Under the pieces are notes generated by a model. It had not been told where the DNA came from, ran no database searches, and saw only the letters and a list, made by a program, of their open reading frames with translations. Positions 21,897 through 31,564 of a stretch of DNA of 64,000 bases are shown here, one piece after another. Made by a program: the position numbers and the translations under genes. Position 1 is the stretch's first letter; each line of letters starts with the position of its first letter. Source of the DNA: Membranipora membranacea (Eukaryota; Bryozoa; Gymnolaemata; Cheilostomatida; Membraniporidae); contig OU612069.1 of NCBI GenBank assembly GCA_914767715.1, positions 29,642,079 through 29,706,078 on the forward strand. Direction: 5' to 3'.

Positions 21897-23240
21897 GACT
21901 ATACAGGAGTAGATAGGTCAGTATGTCATAGGTTATATAACAGGTGTAGATAGGTCAGTAAGTCATTGGTTATAGGTTATAGGTTATATAACAGGTGTAG
22001 ATAGGTGAGTAAGTCATGGGTTATAGGTCATAGGTTATATAACAGGAGTAGATAGGTAGGTAAGTCATGGGTTTTAGGTCATAGGTTATATAACAGGTGT
22101 AGATAGGTCAGTAAGTCATGGGTTATAGGTCATAGGTTATATAACAGGTGTAGATAGGTCAGTAAGTCATGGGTTATAGGTCATATGTTATATAACAGGT
22201 ATAGATAGGTCAGTAAGTCATGGGTTTTAGGTCATAGGTTATATAACAGGTGTAGATAGGTAAGTAAGTCATGCGTTTTAGGTCATAGGGTATATAACAG
22301 GTGTAGATAGGTCAGTAAGTCATGGGTTATAGGTGATATGTTATATAACAGGTATAGATAGGTCAGTTAGTCATGGGTTATAGGTCATAGGTTATATAAC
22401 AGGTGTAGATAGGTCAGTAAGTCATGGGTTATAGGTCATATGTTATATAACAGGTATAGATAGGTCAGTAAGTCATGGGTTATAGGTCATAGGTTATATA
22501 ACAGGTCTAGATAGGTCAGTAAGTCATGGGCTATAGGTCATAGGTTATATAACAGGTGTAGATAGGTAAGTAAGTCATGGGTTATAGGTCATAGGTTATA
22601 TAACAGGTGTAGATAGGTCAGTAAGTCATGGGTTATTGGTCATAGGTTATATAACAGGTGTAGATAGGTAAGTAAGTCATGGGTTATAGGTCATAGGTTA
22701 TATAACAGGTGTAGATAGGTCAGTAAGTCATGGGTTATAGGTCATAGATTATATAACAGGTATAGATAGGTCAGTAAGTCATGGGTTATAGGTCATAGGT
22801 TATATAACAGGTGTAGATAGGTCAGTAAGTCATGGGTTATAGGTCATATGTTATATAACAGGTATAGATAGGTCAGTAAGTCATGGGTTATAGGTCATAG
22901 GTTATATAACAGGTGTAGATAGGTCAGTAAGTCATGGGTTATAGGTCATAGGTTATATAACAGGTGTAGATAGGTCAGTAAGTCATGGGTTATAGGTCAT
23001 ATGTTATATAACAGGTATAGATAGGTCAGTAAGTCATGGGTTATAGGTAATAGGTTATATAACAGGTGTAGATAGCTCAGTAAGTCATGGGTTATAGGTC
23101 ATAGGTTATATAACAGGTGTAGATATGTCAGTAAGTTATGGGTTATAGGTCATAGGTTATATAACAGGGGAGATAGGTCAGTAAGTCATGGGTTATAGGT
23201 CATAGGTTTTATGACAGGTGTAGATAGGTCAGTAAGTGAT
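21897..23240 (+). repeat. 51-bp minisatellite, about 26 units
   Basis: The unit is TAGATAGGTCAGTAAGTCAT, then GGGTTATAGGTCATAGG, then TTATATAACAGGTG. Most units hold CAGTAAGT, close to the metazoan 5' splice consensus. Common variants are GTATAGATAGG and CATATGTTATA, often alternating, which suggests a two-unit higher-order repeat. The array ends in a G-rich run at 23,241. Confidence 0.95.
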
Positions 23241-23584
23241 GGGGGGGGGAGGGGAAACAAAGCATGTCAACTCTTGCACTGCTCGATGTCGAGCAGCATG
23301 GATTAAATATTGTCTTCTCTTACGATCGGGGAGATAAATTCTTTATCATACTAATCAATTTGTATCGGAAAATGGAGTTGTTTGTTCCACCCCCTACCCA
23401 CCGAACAAAGCTTGTTAGGACAGGCTAAATTATAACTTGTTGTGCGAGTGGTCCGAGTTTATATCCTTATGAAGCCAGATTACATTTCATCTATCAGCTC
23501 TTTTTCTACTTGGTGGTTTAACTGTTTTGTCACGGTACCTATTTATTACTACTTACACCCACTAAACCTGGATTATTTCGCACT

Positions 23585-23690
23585 GAGCTCAGCAAGCTTC
23601 AGCGGGTTAGCGTGGCTGAGCGCCTAGAGTGTTTGATGTCAGCGCGAGAGGCCCAAGTTTAAATTCCTGTGAGGCAAGATTAAAAAAAGC
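23585..23690 (+). mobile_element. Possible tRNA-derived SINE fragment
   Basis: TTAGCGTGGCTGAGCGCCTA resembles a Pol III A box (TRGCNNAGYNGG) with the bases around it. AAGTTTAAATTCCTGTGAGG is spaced like a degraded B box. A related but weaker sequence (GTGCGAGTGGTCCGAGTTTA) occurs at 23,441-23,462. No tail or target duplication was defined. Confidence 0.3.
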
Positions 23691-24056
23691 AAGGAGGAGC
23701 ATGAAGAGGACCCCTTATTTATATATAATACATAAATAGACCACAATTATAAAATTTTTGTTGCGCTATATTCTATGGCCGTATTCACTGAGAATAATTG
23801 TTGGGGAGTTCTGCCATATAATAAGACAATGATACTCTGACTGTCTAGCTCATAGGTGGTATGGAATGGACATTTTTATTTTAGTTTGCACTTATAATGA
23901 CATCGCCCATTGGCCATCCATCATAAACTCAATCGACAACCTGAGTTTATTTCATCCACACCCCCGAAATTTGGTGGCGTTTATGATTGCTGCATTTCTA
24001 GTTATTATACATAATATTTGTTATTATATATATAATGTTTTATATTCTGTTTTTAG

Positions 24057-24249
24057 ATTTGCCAACTTTCAGGCTCACCTGGATAAGAGAATATCATCAT
24101 CTACAGCTGCTCCAGATGCCCGACCCAAGATACCGCCTCACTCAGCTATAGCCACGCTTTCTAAAGCATCACAGGCCACACCCACTATTACATCAAGTCT
24201 TAGTAAAGGTAAACCAATCAAAGGTGTGCTAAAGAAGCCCAAGGAGTAG
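24057..24249 (+). CDS. GYG-like: Probable terminal exon of the glycogenin-like gene
   Basis: After a CTGTTTTTAG acceptor the exon reads (x)FANFQAHLDKRISS, then a Ser/Thr/Pro-rich tail ending KGKPIKGVLKKPKE and TAG. The FxxxQxxLDxxI core is similar in spacing to the glycogen-synthase-binding motif at the C-terminus of glycogenins (FDNIQxxLDxxL type). It begins in phase 2, and the exon that should precede it is not identified. An open frame continues 5' of the acceptor to 23,866, but that part is hydrophobic and intron-like. Confidence 0.5.
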
Positions 24250-27200
24250 ACTAGCAGGTGAAATAAGCGATAATTATTTCCATGTGGCCTATCTGTGTGT
24301 TCAGACATGTCTAAGTCTAAAACTTTAGTTACTATAAGCTGTGATTCTTTGAGCTTTCAAGAACAAAAAAATACCAGAATTGTTATCTTCTCCTGTTTTT
24401 TGGAGTATAAGATAAAATCTATTATATGACTGTATGTAATAATTCACTACTTAGTATGATGTTATAATAGTTGAGTAGTTTAGTTTGTCTCAGACTATCT
24501 TTGTCTCTTAAGTCTGTTCAGTTATTAGATAGTGAGATGATGAATATATAACTTAATCTCTCTGTAAGCTGATACTACCCACTGATGAGAATTCTGTGTA
24601 TTGTTATAATAATATATCATCTTATTCATATAAATCTGAGCTTTCTGTTGATTTTTTGCTCTTCTACTTGTTTGTTACCAAAGATAACATTAGCCGAACT
24701 ATTCTGGTATTTTGTTATTCTCTGAGGACTTGTCATATTTTTGTACTTCTTACTATGATTGTTTTTGATGATCTGTGATGATCTTTTTCTACTCGGCTCT
24801 AGAAAAAAAATCTTATTTTCTTTTCCAATAATATCACTTTGTTCCGGTTTGAATGATTAGTGACTAGTAAATTACACGTTTTATAATTTAATACCCTACA
24901 CAGTTGGCAACAGAGAGGTCGGGAGGGGAGTGGGAGGGGAGTGGGTGTAGGAAAACCAGTTGAGGGTGTGGCTGAACCTAAATTTGAGGGCTCTGGGTAT
25001 ACCATACACAAATGAGCAAACCATCAGTGTCTAAAACTGTTGCAGACCTTGAAACGTTTAACTTACTTTTAAGAATCAGGGTTCCCAAGTCACTGCTTGA
25101 TGCTGGGGCTGGATACTATGCTCACAAAGTTTAATATGAAGGTGAATGACATTGTGGTAATTGCTTGGAAAGATAAAATATATGAGTGGGAAAGGGATAC
25201 CAACAGTAGGTGTGAGTTCAACTTAGAAAAAGATTAGGCAACATGTTGTAGATAGGCGTACGATGGATAAAACGTCTGTCATTACTGCTGAATTGCCACA
25301 GCGAGTTAAACACAATAGTGTTAATACCTAATTTAGTTCCCAAACTTTAAAACATTTATAGTGCCAAAAACGTTAAGAAAAATGAGTACAATTAAACTCA
25401 CCACCATATCGAGAGATGTCTAGATTTAGTGTTCAGTGGTCGATGTCCATTATAGACTGTTCAGAGTATTCATTGTGATGGTTGATTGAATACAATTACC
25501 ATGTAGAATATGGTTAAATACAGATACACTGAGTCAGGATATTTTAGAGCGACATTAAAATACCGTGCTGGCTGATGTTGACAGTTCGCCAGTCTTACAC
25601 AAACTGAATTGACTGATGAGGCTAGCACAAATCTGTTTGGCTGATTTGAGAAAAGATAAGACAACTCTTTTAGATAAAAGATTTAGATTCAGATTAAACT
25701 TCCTAATACAATTATGAAACATGTAAAAAGCTTTATGTATTCAAAGTATCACTGTGACAGCCACAATATCTCATTGAGATTAAATTTTCATTTTTGTTTA
25801 CGATTATCTAAGGTTTCAGATCACTTAAGAAGCAAAACAAGGTCCCTTCAAATCAGAATCTCAAAACAACAGAAACTAATTTTGTGACGACATTAAACCG
25901 GAGTCAACTTGATACTGCATTGATTAGTTATTGTTTATTTGTTTTACAAATCAATGTTGACCACACTACAGTAGTTCAGGTTAAAATGGCTGTGAAGTGA
26001 AGTTACTAAAACTACCAGTAAGAATTAAAACTATTCATAGAAAAAGTAAGAAAACTAAACTGTAACCTTTTATATCTGGCACGCGATTTGATGAAGAAAT
26101 TCTCTCTAGGGATACGTTCTGGTGATTTATGGATGGTAAAGATGATTAGAGATATCATATCATCATGATAAGTAAAATGATGCTAAAATATAGATTAAAA
26201 TGACTCACAATTACAAAATGCAATATTATTAAACATAGCTATAATCAGTGAGGCATGAGTGAGTTAAATACCCATCAAATAATATTTTACTTAACGTTTA
26301 TGATGAAGTTAGATAAAATGCTAATAGGAGGGATGACCAGTGGTATTCATCTCAATTTATTACTGAAGATTTTAAAAAAAGGACACAACTTTCTATTGAA
26401 AATAATACCAGTTCACTTTGAGTTTGATTCGTTATAATTACGTTCCCCGGGGATTGTGAGATGAGAAGATGGACCAATTACTGAGCACATTTGCCATTGC
26501 TATTTGGGATGATTGAGTGTTTGATTGTTTGGGTGTCATTAGTTCCTGTTCTTCATAATGTCCATAAATCAGTGAGAAACATGGTGTGTAAGTGACACAT
26601 AATGTAAACCACTCATATTCTGGTGTCGTAGTATAAAATCAACCTGTCCTTATATTTGATTATTGGGTATCTTCTTCACTTCAAATGTGAGCATCTTCAT
26701 CGGTCTTACATCAGATAAAGTGGTCGCGTCTACCTCTACAAAGATATTCATTTAATTGTCATCATTGTGATCATGAATTTTGGAAGCCACTCAACTCCTA
26801 GCCTATGCAGATTTTTCCTTCAAGAAGATACATGACATTATAGCTCGATATTTTATTGAAGGAATGAAGCCCTACATTTAAAAAAGACTCTCTTCACTTA
26901 TTAATTCGGGCTGCATGCAGGTCTCCATAGAGACAGGAGATTGAATTGTGACATATTGACTTATCATTAACCACTTTTATAATGTGAACCATGGAAGTGA
27001 AGGGTCTGAGCAGTGTTTATAAATCTTAAGACTCATATTTAGGCTTGAAAATCCACTTCTCAAGTCTGATAGGTGGGAAACAACCCCCCCCCCCCCCTGA
27101 TATGAAGGGTCCAGTCTTAAATGGATAATGGGAACAATGAAGAAATTAATGATGCTTTTGGGAGTTGACTTTAGTTCAACTGAGTAATAGTAACACTTGT

Positions 27201-27257
27201 ATTATATAGTACAATATTCATAAGTAAGGCTGGGACAAAAGGAGAACAGTCCAACAT
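24250..27257. other. Intergenic region between convergent genes
   Basis: It lies between the end of the glycogenin-like gene and the 3' end of the LRR-ROCO-caspase gene. Only short frames occur on both strands. A G/A-rich stretch (about 24,918-24,950) and poly-C at 27,087 (in the flank of the minus-strand gene) are the only compositional oddities. No canonical AATAAA could be assigned with confidence to either gene. Confidence 0.5.
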
Positions 27258-27560
27258 TTATGGAGACTTACTTCTGACAGTCAAAAGTATCAGCAGAAAG
27301 TCAACTATAGCCCACAATGTCATCGTAAAATCATACTGCGGAATATTATGCTGGCAAAGCGAATTTTCACCTTTGTATTGTATCTCAGTTTTCCTGGGAT
27401 TTGGTAGTTCAGGGTTGAGAAGTGATTCCGGATGATTATCTGTCCTCATATTAACTCCTGGTGATAGATAGAGCTTCCTCTCATTAGTAAATGTACAGAT
27501 TGTGACAGGTAGCTGCCCTGCATCATGCTGTAGAGCTGCTTCTCTTACAACCCTCCGAAT
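27258..27560 (-). CDS. LRR-ROCO-caspase gene, last exon: caspase p10 end plus hydrophobic tail
   Basis: After a TTTATCGCTAAG acceptor the leftward frame reads IRRVVREAALQHDAGQLPV and then TFTNERKLYLSPG. The pattern V..x(6-8)GQxPxxxxTxxxKLYLxPG is how the small subunit of initiator-type caspases ends. Sixty-odd residues follow, ending FTMTLWAIVDFLLILLTV and RSKSP before TAA. That stretch could form one membrane-spanning helix. A good internal donor (AGAA|GTAAGT) near the stop leaves open that the tail is spliced away. Phase 0 start. Confidence 0.65.
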   Translation of the reverse strand: MRRVVREAALQHDAGQLPVTICTFTNERKLYLSPGVNMRTDNHPESLLNPELPNPRKTEIQYKGENSLCQHNIPQYDFTMTLWAIVDFLLILLTVRSKSP

Positions 27561-28120
27561 CTTAGCGATAAATAAACAGAGCCAATAATAAGGTTATGAT
27601 GATGAATGTGGAAGTACACGTAGGGGTCACTGATCATATTTCCCCTCACAGACAAGAAACAAAGTCATGAATTTCTGGAACAACTTTCAAACATGCTATT
27701 ATAATCCTCCGGAATTTATAAGTATTACTGAATTTCAGAAGCTAAGACATATTATGACTGAAGAGTAATAAACATTTTGCTATGTCAATGTCAATGTGCA
27801 TATCAAACAAAGATCATATAACACCTACTGTGTCACTGAGCTGGTTTACATGCTTTCTTCCTGCTTGCTGGTAGAATGTACCCACTAAAGCTCTGATGAA
27901 CATTGAACCTTTGTAATTCCTCCATGAAACATAGTCTATAATTGGAAAATATTCATCAGCGACAGACTTCGGATATCAGACACATCGACAGACTTCGGAT
28001 ATCAGACACAGTTACATTTATCATTTTAAGGTTTAGTAGGTTTAGTATTTCCATAATTGGGCAACATCTGCATGATGGACCGAAATTCATGCACAGGCCT
28101 ACGTTTAGCATTTTTAAAGG
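27561..28120. other. Intron of the caspase part
   Basis: No exon recognised. A direct repeat of ACAGACTTCGGATATCAGACAC occurs twice at 27,962-28,010. Confidence 0.4.
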
Positions 28121-28904
28121 AACTGCTAGCCCTTAAAAGCGTTCGGGATGGCGATCGCGGCAGTAGGCGGTTGTTAAGTGGGTGGGTGGGAAGCTAGGAA
28201 ACTCCGTTTTTGCAATTTATCACTTTTTGAACTTTAGCACCTGTTTACAGCTCTTTTGCCTCATCTCAAAGAGTTCTAACCCTGTTTTTGAGATTCCTCA
28301 TACCTTAAAACATACATCTATGTTGTCACATCAATAAAATAACATAAATGTGCAGACTTATTAATGGTTGTCTTCTCCTATGTCTGGGCATTTTCAGACA
28401 CGGCACTTGTCGGAGCCTCGAAAATGATTTATGTAAATTAAGGCTCGCTAGAAATGGTCCTTAGGCTATGTTATATGTGTTGATATGAGATTGTCTTCTT
28501 TTTTCCCTATATTTTCCCATGCTAATTAAATAGTTGTCTTCCCATGACAATAAATTCTGACCGAAACGATAACTCCTAATAAAATATTACGAGTCTTATT
28601 CATTTTAAACAAGCTAGCAAAAGTGCCGTGTCTGAGAATATCCAGACATAGGAGAAGACAACCATTAATAAGTCTGCACATTCATGTTATTTTATTGATG
28701 TGACAACATACATGTATGTTTTAAGGTATGAGGAATCTGAAAAACAGGGTTAGAACTCAGTAGGATGAGGCAAAAGTGCTGTAAACAGGTGCTAAAGTTA
28801 AAAAAGTAACAAATTGCTAAAACGGAGTTTCCTAGCTTCCCAAACCCCCTTAACGACCGCCTACTGCCGCGATCGCCATCCCGAACGCTTTTAAGGGCTG
28901 GCTG
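28121..28904. mobile_element. Foldback element with about 285-bp arms
   Basis: The left arm starts CTAGCCCTTAAAAGCGTTCG, and the right arm ends CGAACGCTTTTAAGGGCTGG. The arms stay complementary through GGCGATCGCGGCAGTAGGCG, GGAAGCTAGGAAACTCCG, the TCATACCTTAAAACATACAT block and AGACACGGCACTT. The unpaired centre is about 210 bp (28,410-28,620). No coding capacity; it sits in an intron of the caspase region. Arms differ by small changes, so it is not brand new. Confidence 0.85.
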
Positions 28905-29645
28905 TGTTTTGAGGCAGAAATGTGTATGGGTGACCCGGTTTCATTTTTCGGGGCCAAATATTGGTATTTGAAGCTATCATTTGTATGCGGGATCCAATTT
29001 GGATTGAAGTGTTTAATAAAGCAAAAAACATCCACTGTTCATATCAAAGTATTCTCATGACGATGGATAAAAAACTAAATATACTCACGCAGGGACATTA
29101 TTGAATGATATAACCGATTTCAAAGAGAAAAAGACAGGGTCCAGAGTATGTTATCTCCCCTGTTACAAATTGACTTTTAAATATCTTTGCCTAAGCTACA
29201 TTAAATTGGTACATGTCGGCGATAATGTCAGGTGTAAGTATAGCACTTTGTACCTGTCATAGGGAAATTAAGGCTAATGGATCATCGATATGAACATGGT
29301 TGTGTTTTGCTTTCCTAAACACTTTAATCCATGTAAATATGGGATTGGACTGACTTGGGCTCAAGCAAGTTTTTGGCTTATCGGCTCTTATTGGATCAAC
29401 AAGTCTCTAAAGTGTGCTGCAACTAGGAATGACTGCTAAGGACTAGAGAGTGCGGTATGCTGCTCAAAAGTGAGAATGCTTCTTATCAGTCGTTTATAGC
29501 CTAAGCCTGAGTAGGTAGGGCCTAATCAACAATTCCCGTGATTGGCTGATACAGAGAAATCAACTTAATAACATCACACAAACATTAAACAATAAACCAT
29601 AAAATTTTGCAGAGAACTCAATAGATTCAAAATGATGATCCTCAC
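28905..29645. other. Intron between two p10 exons, containing one doubtful exon
   Basis: Apart from the candidate at 29,089-29,159, nothing coding was recognised on the minus strand. The region must hold the caspase loop with the GSxF-type motif if the gene is intact. Confidence 0.4.
29089..29159 (-). CDS. Doubtful exon: middle of caspase p10
   Basis: A 71-nt segment has acceptor TTGTAACAG and donor TGC|GTGAGT. Its phase (1 to 0) joins the exons on both sides. It reads (G)EITYSGPCLFLFEIGYIIQ, then TAA, then CPC. The YSGPxxF spacing loosely resembles the YSWRxxxGSWFIQ stretch of caspases. The in-frame TAA argues against it, or marks a nonsense mutation or sequence error. Confidence 0.25.
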
Positions 29646-29804
29646 CATCAAAACTTGATTTGAAGATTATGAGATCATCCATACAGAGGTGACCATCTTC
29701 CCTTCTACTAAGATGCGGATCTGCGTCGGTAAGAAGAGGGACTGCCTGGCTCGGTGATCTATTAGCAAGACTAGATATGGCAGCTGAACCCACACGGTTA
29801 TCCC
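29646..29804 (-). CDS. LRR-ROCO-caspase gene, exon at start of caspase small subunit
   Basis: Acceptor CATTACAG, donor GATG|GTGAGG, phase 1 to 1. It codes (G)DNRVGSAAISSLANRSPSQ, then a polar linker with TDADPHLSRREDG, then MDDLIIFKSSFDG. The end has the shape of the first p10 strand (ADFLxAYSSxPG in caspases). The Asp-rich stretch before it is where inter-subunit processing normally occurs, and several Asp residues (TDAD, MDD) are available as cleavage sites. Confidence 0.65.
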
Positions 29805-30062
29805 CTGTAATGAGAAATGTTAATATTCACATAAGTATTTTCCATCATGCTTTTGCCGGAATTTACTGTTTTTAACACAAGGGCTATGGACAAAGCCGAT
29901 TTGAACCCAAAATCTTACACCCTGTCCATGTAGATCCCGTTATCACCAATGAGACCTTATTGGAATCAATCGAGTACGTAACTCAGTTCTGAAAATGTTC
30001 TCAATTGTAATCATTAATAATAACAATCATTCTTCAATGAAATCTTCCTGTGGATCATTTAC

Positions 30063-30179
30063 CGCTCTCTGTATCGCTACCATCGAGACATCTTGTTGAT
30101 GCCAACTCTTGTTCCAATGAGTCAGGTGCATCATCATCAGTAGCCCCCGGATGTTGTGTGTCCTTTACCATCAAGTGAA
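30063..30179 (-). CDS. LRR-ROCO-caspase gene, inter-subunit linker exon
   Basis: Acceptor ATTCAACAG, donor AGCG|GTAAAT, phase 1 to 1, following directly from the QACSG exon. It codes VHLMVKDTQHPGATDDDAP, then DSLEQELASTRCLDGSDTES. The sequence is acidic with a DDD cluster, as expected for the linker cleaved between large and small caspase subunits. Assignment rests on splice phase and position. Confidence 0.6.
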
Positions 30180-30411
30180 CTGTTGAATGAATTGAGTCAT
30201 TATTTTATTATGAAAACTGTACATTTCAGTGCCAATTAAAAAAAATTGAACCACCTTACAGTTAAATTAAGTCCTCAGTTGCTATTAATAATTCACACAA
30301 AGTATCAACACAGGAAAAGGGCCATATCTACTACACTGGTACTCTCATGAGTTCATGGACACAAAACTAACACGAAATGCGCCAAACTCAAAAACATTCT
30401 GTTCAACAAAC

Positions 30412-30661
30412 CTCCAGAACAGGCCTGTAGGACAACCATCTTTGGTTTGCCTTTCATAGCTGGGAAGTTCTTTGGTGAGAGAAGTCTGTAAATGTCTACA
30501 AGTTTGATGTGTTTGTGTTCATTTCCTTCTTTGGCAATGATTGTACCTGTGTCTCCATGGGTCATCATTACCAACACAAACATTCCCAGAGCTGAATGTA
30601 CTGGTGTTCTTGTTCTGCTGTCTACAAGCTGTGTCTCATCGTGTATGGCCTGAACCATTTC
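30412..30661 (-). CDS. LRR-ROCO-caspase gene, caspase p20 catalytic exon
   Basis: Caspases are cysteine endopeptidases (clan CD, family C14) that cut after Asp. This exon (acceptor TTATTCTTAG, donor GGAG|GTTTGT, phase 0 to 1) has both catalytic positions. They are the His of MMTHGDTG (family SHGxxG) and the Cys of MVVLQACSGG (family QACxG). Between them KLVDIYRLLSPKNFPAMKGK matches the x-x-I-x-x-x-F-x-x-x-x-C-P-x-L-x-GK region. The catalytic dyad is therefore intact. In context it is the effector end of a receptor whose upstream exons encode Roc-COR. Confidence 0.9.
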
Positions 30662-30871
30662 CTAAGAATAAATTTAATAGGGCTGCTGTGTCAATGATGC
30701 GAACAACGACCTATTTTGTTGACATGATGCTCGACCAAATATCAGTGAAAAACACAGCAAAATCCTTTCTCACTTAACAGATTATTTGTAGTTGATTGCC
30801 TGAAAATTAGGAGGTACTGTTGCGAGAAACCATATTTTGTTGAAAATATTGTTTAGAATTTAGTCAGATAC

Positions 30872-31054
30872 CTTTGCATCCCAGTTTTTGTCACCGCTTA
30901 GTTCACTAATGATGAAGCCAAAGTTAGTGAACATGTGTTTCAGGTTGACAAAGTCATTCTCAGAGCCTTTTCTTTGTTCGGCCTTCACCGCCGATGATTC
31001 ATCTCTGATATTGATTATCAGAACACGCCCTCTGGTAGGAGTCATTCTGTACAC
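30872..31054 (-). CDS. LRR-ROCO-caspase gene, start of caspase p20
   Basis: Acceptor ATATATGCAG, donor CAAAG|GTATCT, phase 0 on both sides, 61 codons. It begins VYRMTPTRGRVLIINIRDE, matching the VYxMxxxxRGxxLIINN opening of caspase-8-like large subunits. RKGSENDFVNLKHMFTNFGF follows, matching the RxGTxxDxxxLxxxFxxLGF segment whose Arg lines the S1 pocket that recognises Asp. Joined in phase to the exons on both sides. Confidence 0.9.
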
Positions 31055-31236
31055 CTGCATATATCAAAGTGGTGACCATATTTAAGTGAAAAAACTTAAT
31101 ATCATATTTCCAAGTATACCCCTAATACTTACTAACATTGTAATTGATACACATGTCAAATAATGATGATTTACGCAACAAAAAGAAAAAAACATATCAA
31201 AATACTCCTCCAGTTTATAACTGTTACGCTCCTCAC

Positions 31237-31403
31237 CTTTTCTTGAGCAGGTTTGATATATAGTGCAGTCTGGTAGACAGGAAGCATCTGAATGATTTCT
31301 TCCCCATCGTTTACGAGCTTGACAATTTTTCTGCCTCCTTCTGGTTTACTTTCTTCTATGTATTTTTTCAGCGTTTTTATCTCTGATTCTGTCAGTTTCT
31401 TAC
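31237..31403 (-). CDS. LRR-ROCO-caspase gene, helical linker exon between COR and caspase
   Basis: Acceptor TTTACTAG, donor GAAAAG|GTGAGG. The first two bases complete a Cys codon from the Roc-COR exon (phase 1), and it ends in phase 0 against the caspase exon. The product KKLTESEIKTLKKYIEESK, then GGRKIVKLVNDGEEIIQML, then PVYQTALYIKPAQEK is charged and helix-rich. A death-fold remnant (CARD/DED-like) is possible from its position in front of a caspase, but no diagnostic motif is visible. Confidence 0.75.
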
Positions 31404-31564
31404 CTAGTAAATATGAATATAACATGCGTAAAGAACATACATGAACATTTTGGGCAATTTTGAGGAGGAATTCCAAAAAGTCTGTATGGCATAATTATTG
31501 CGGCAAGTCCCTTCGACACTGCGATACTATAATGGAAAACTAGGAACAGCCATAGTATTCTTAC

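Noticed and set aside
23866-24056. Hydrophobic N-terminal part of the frame ending at 24,249
   Set aside because: AT-rich intron-like DNA ending in a good acceptor; composition changes sharply at 24,057.
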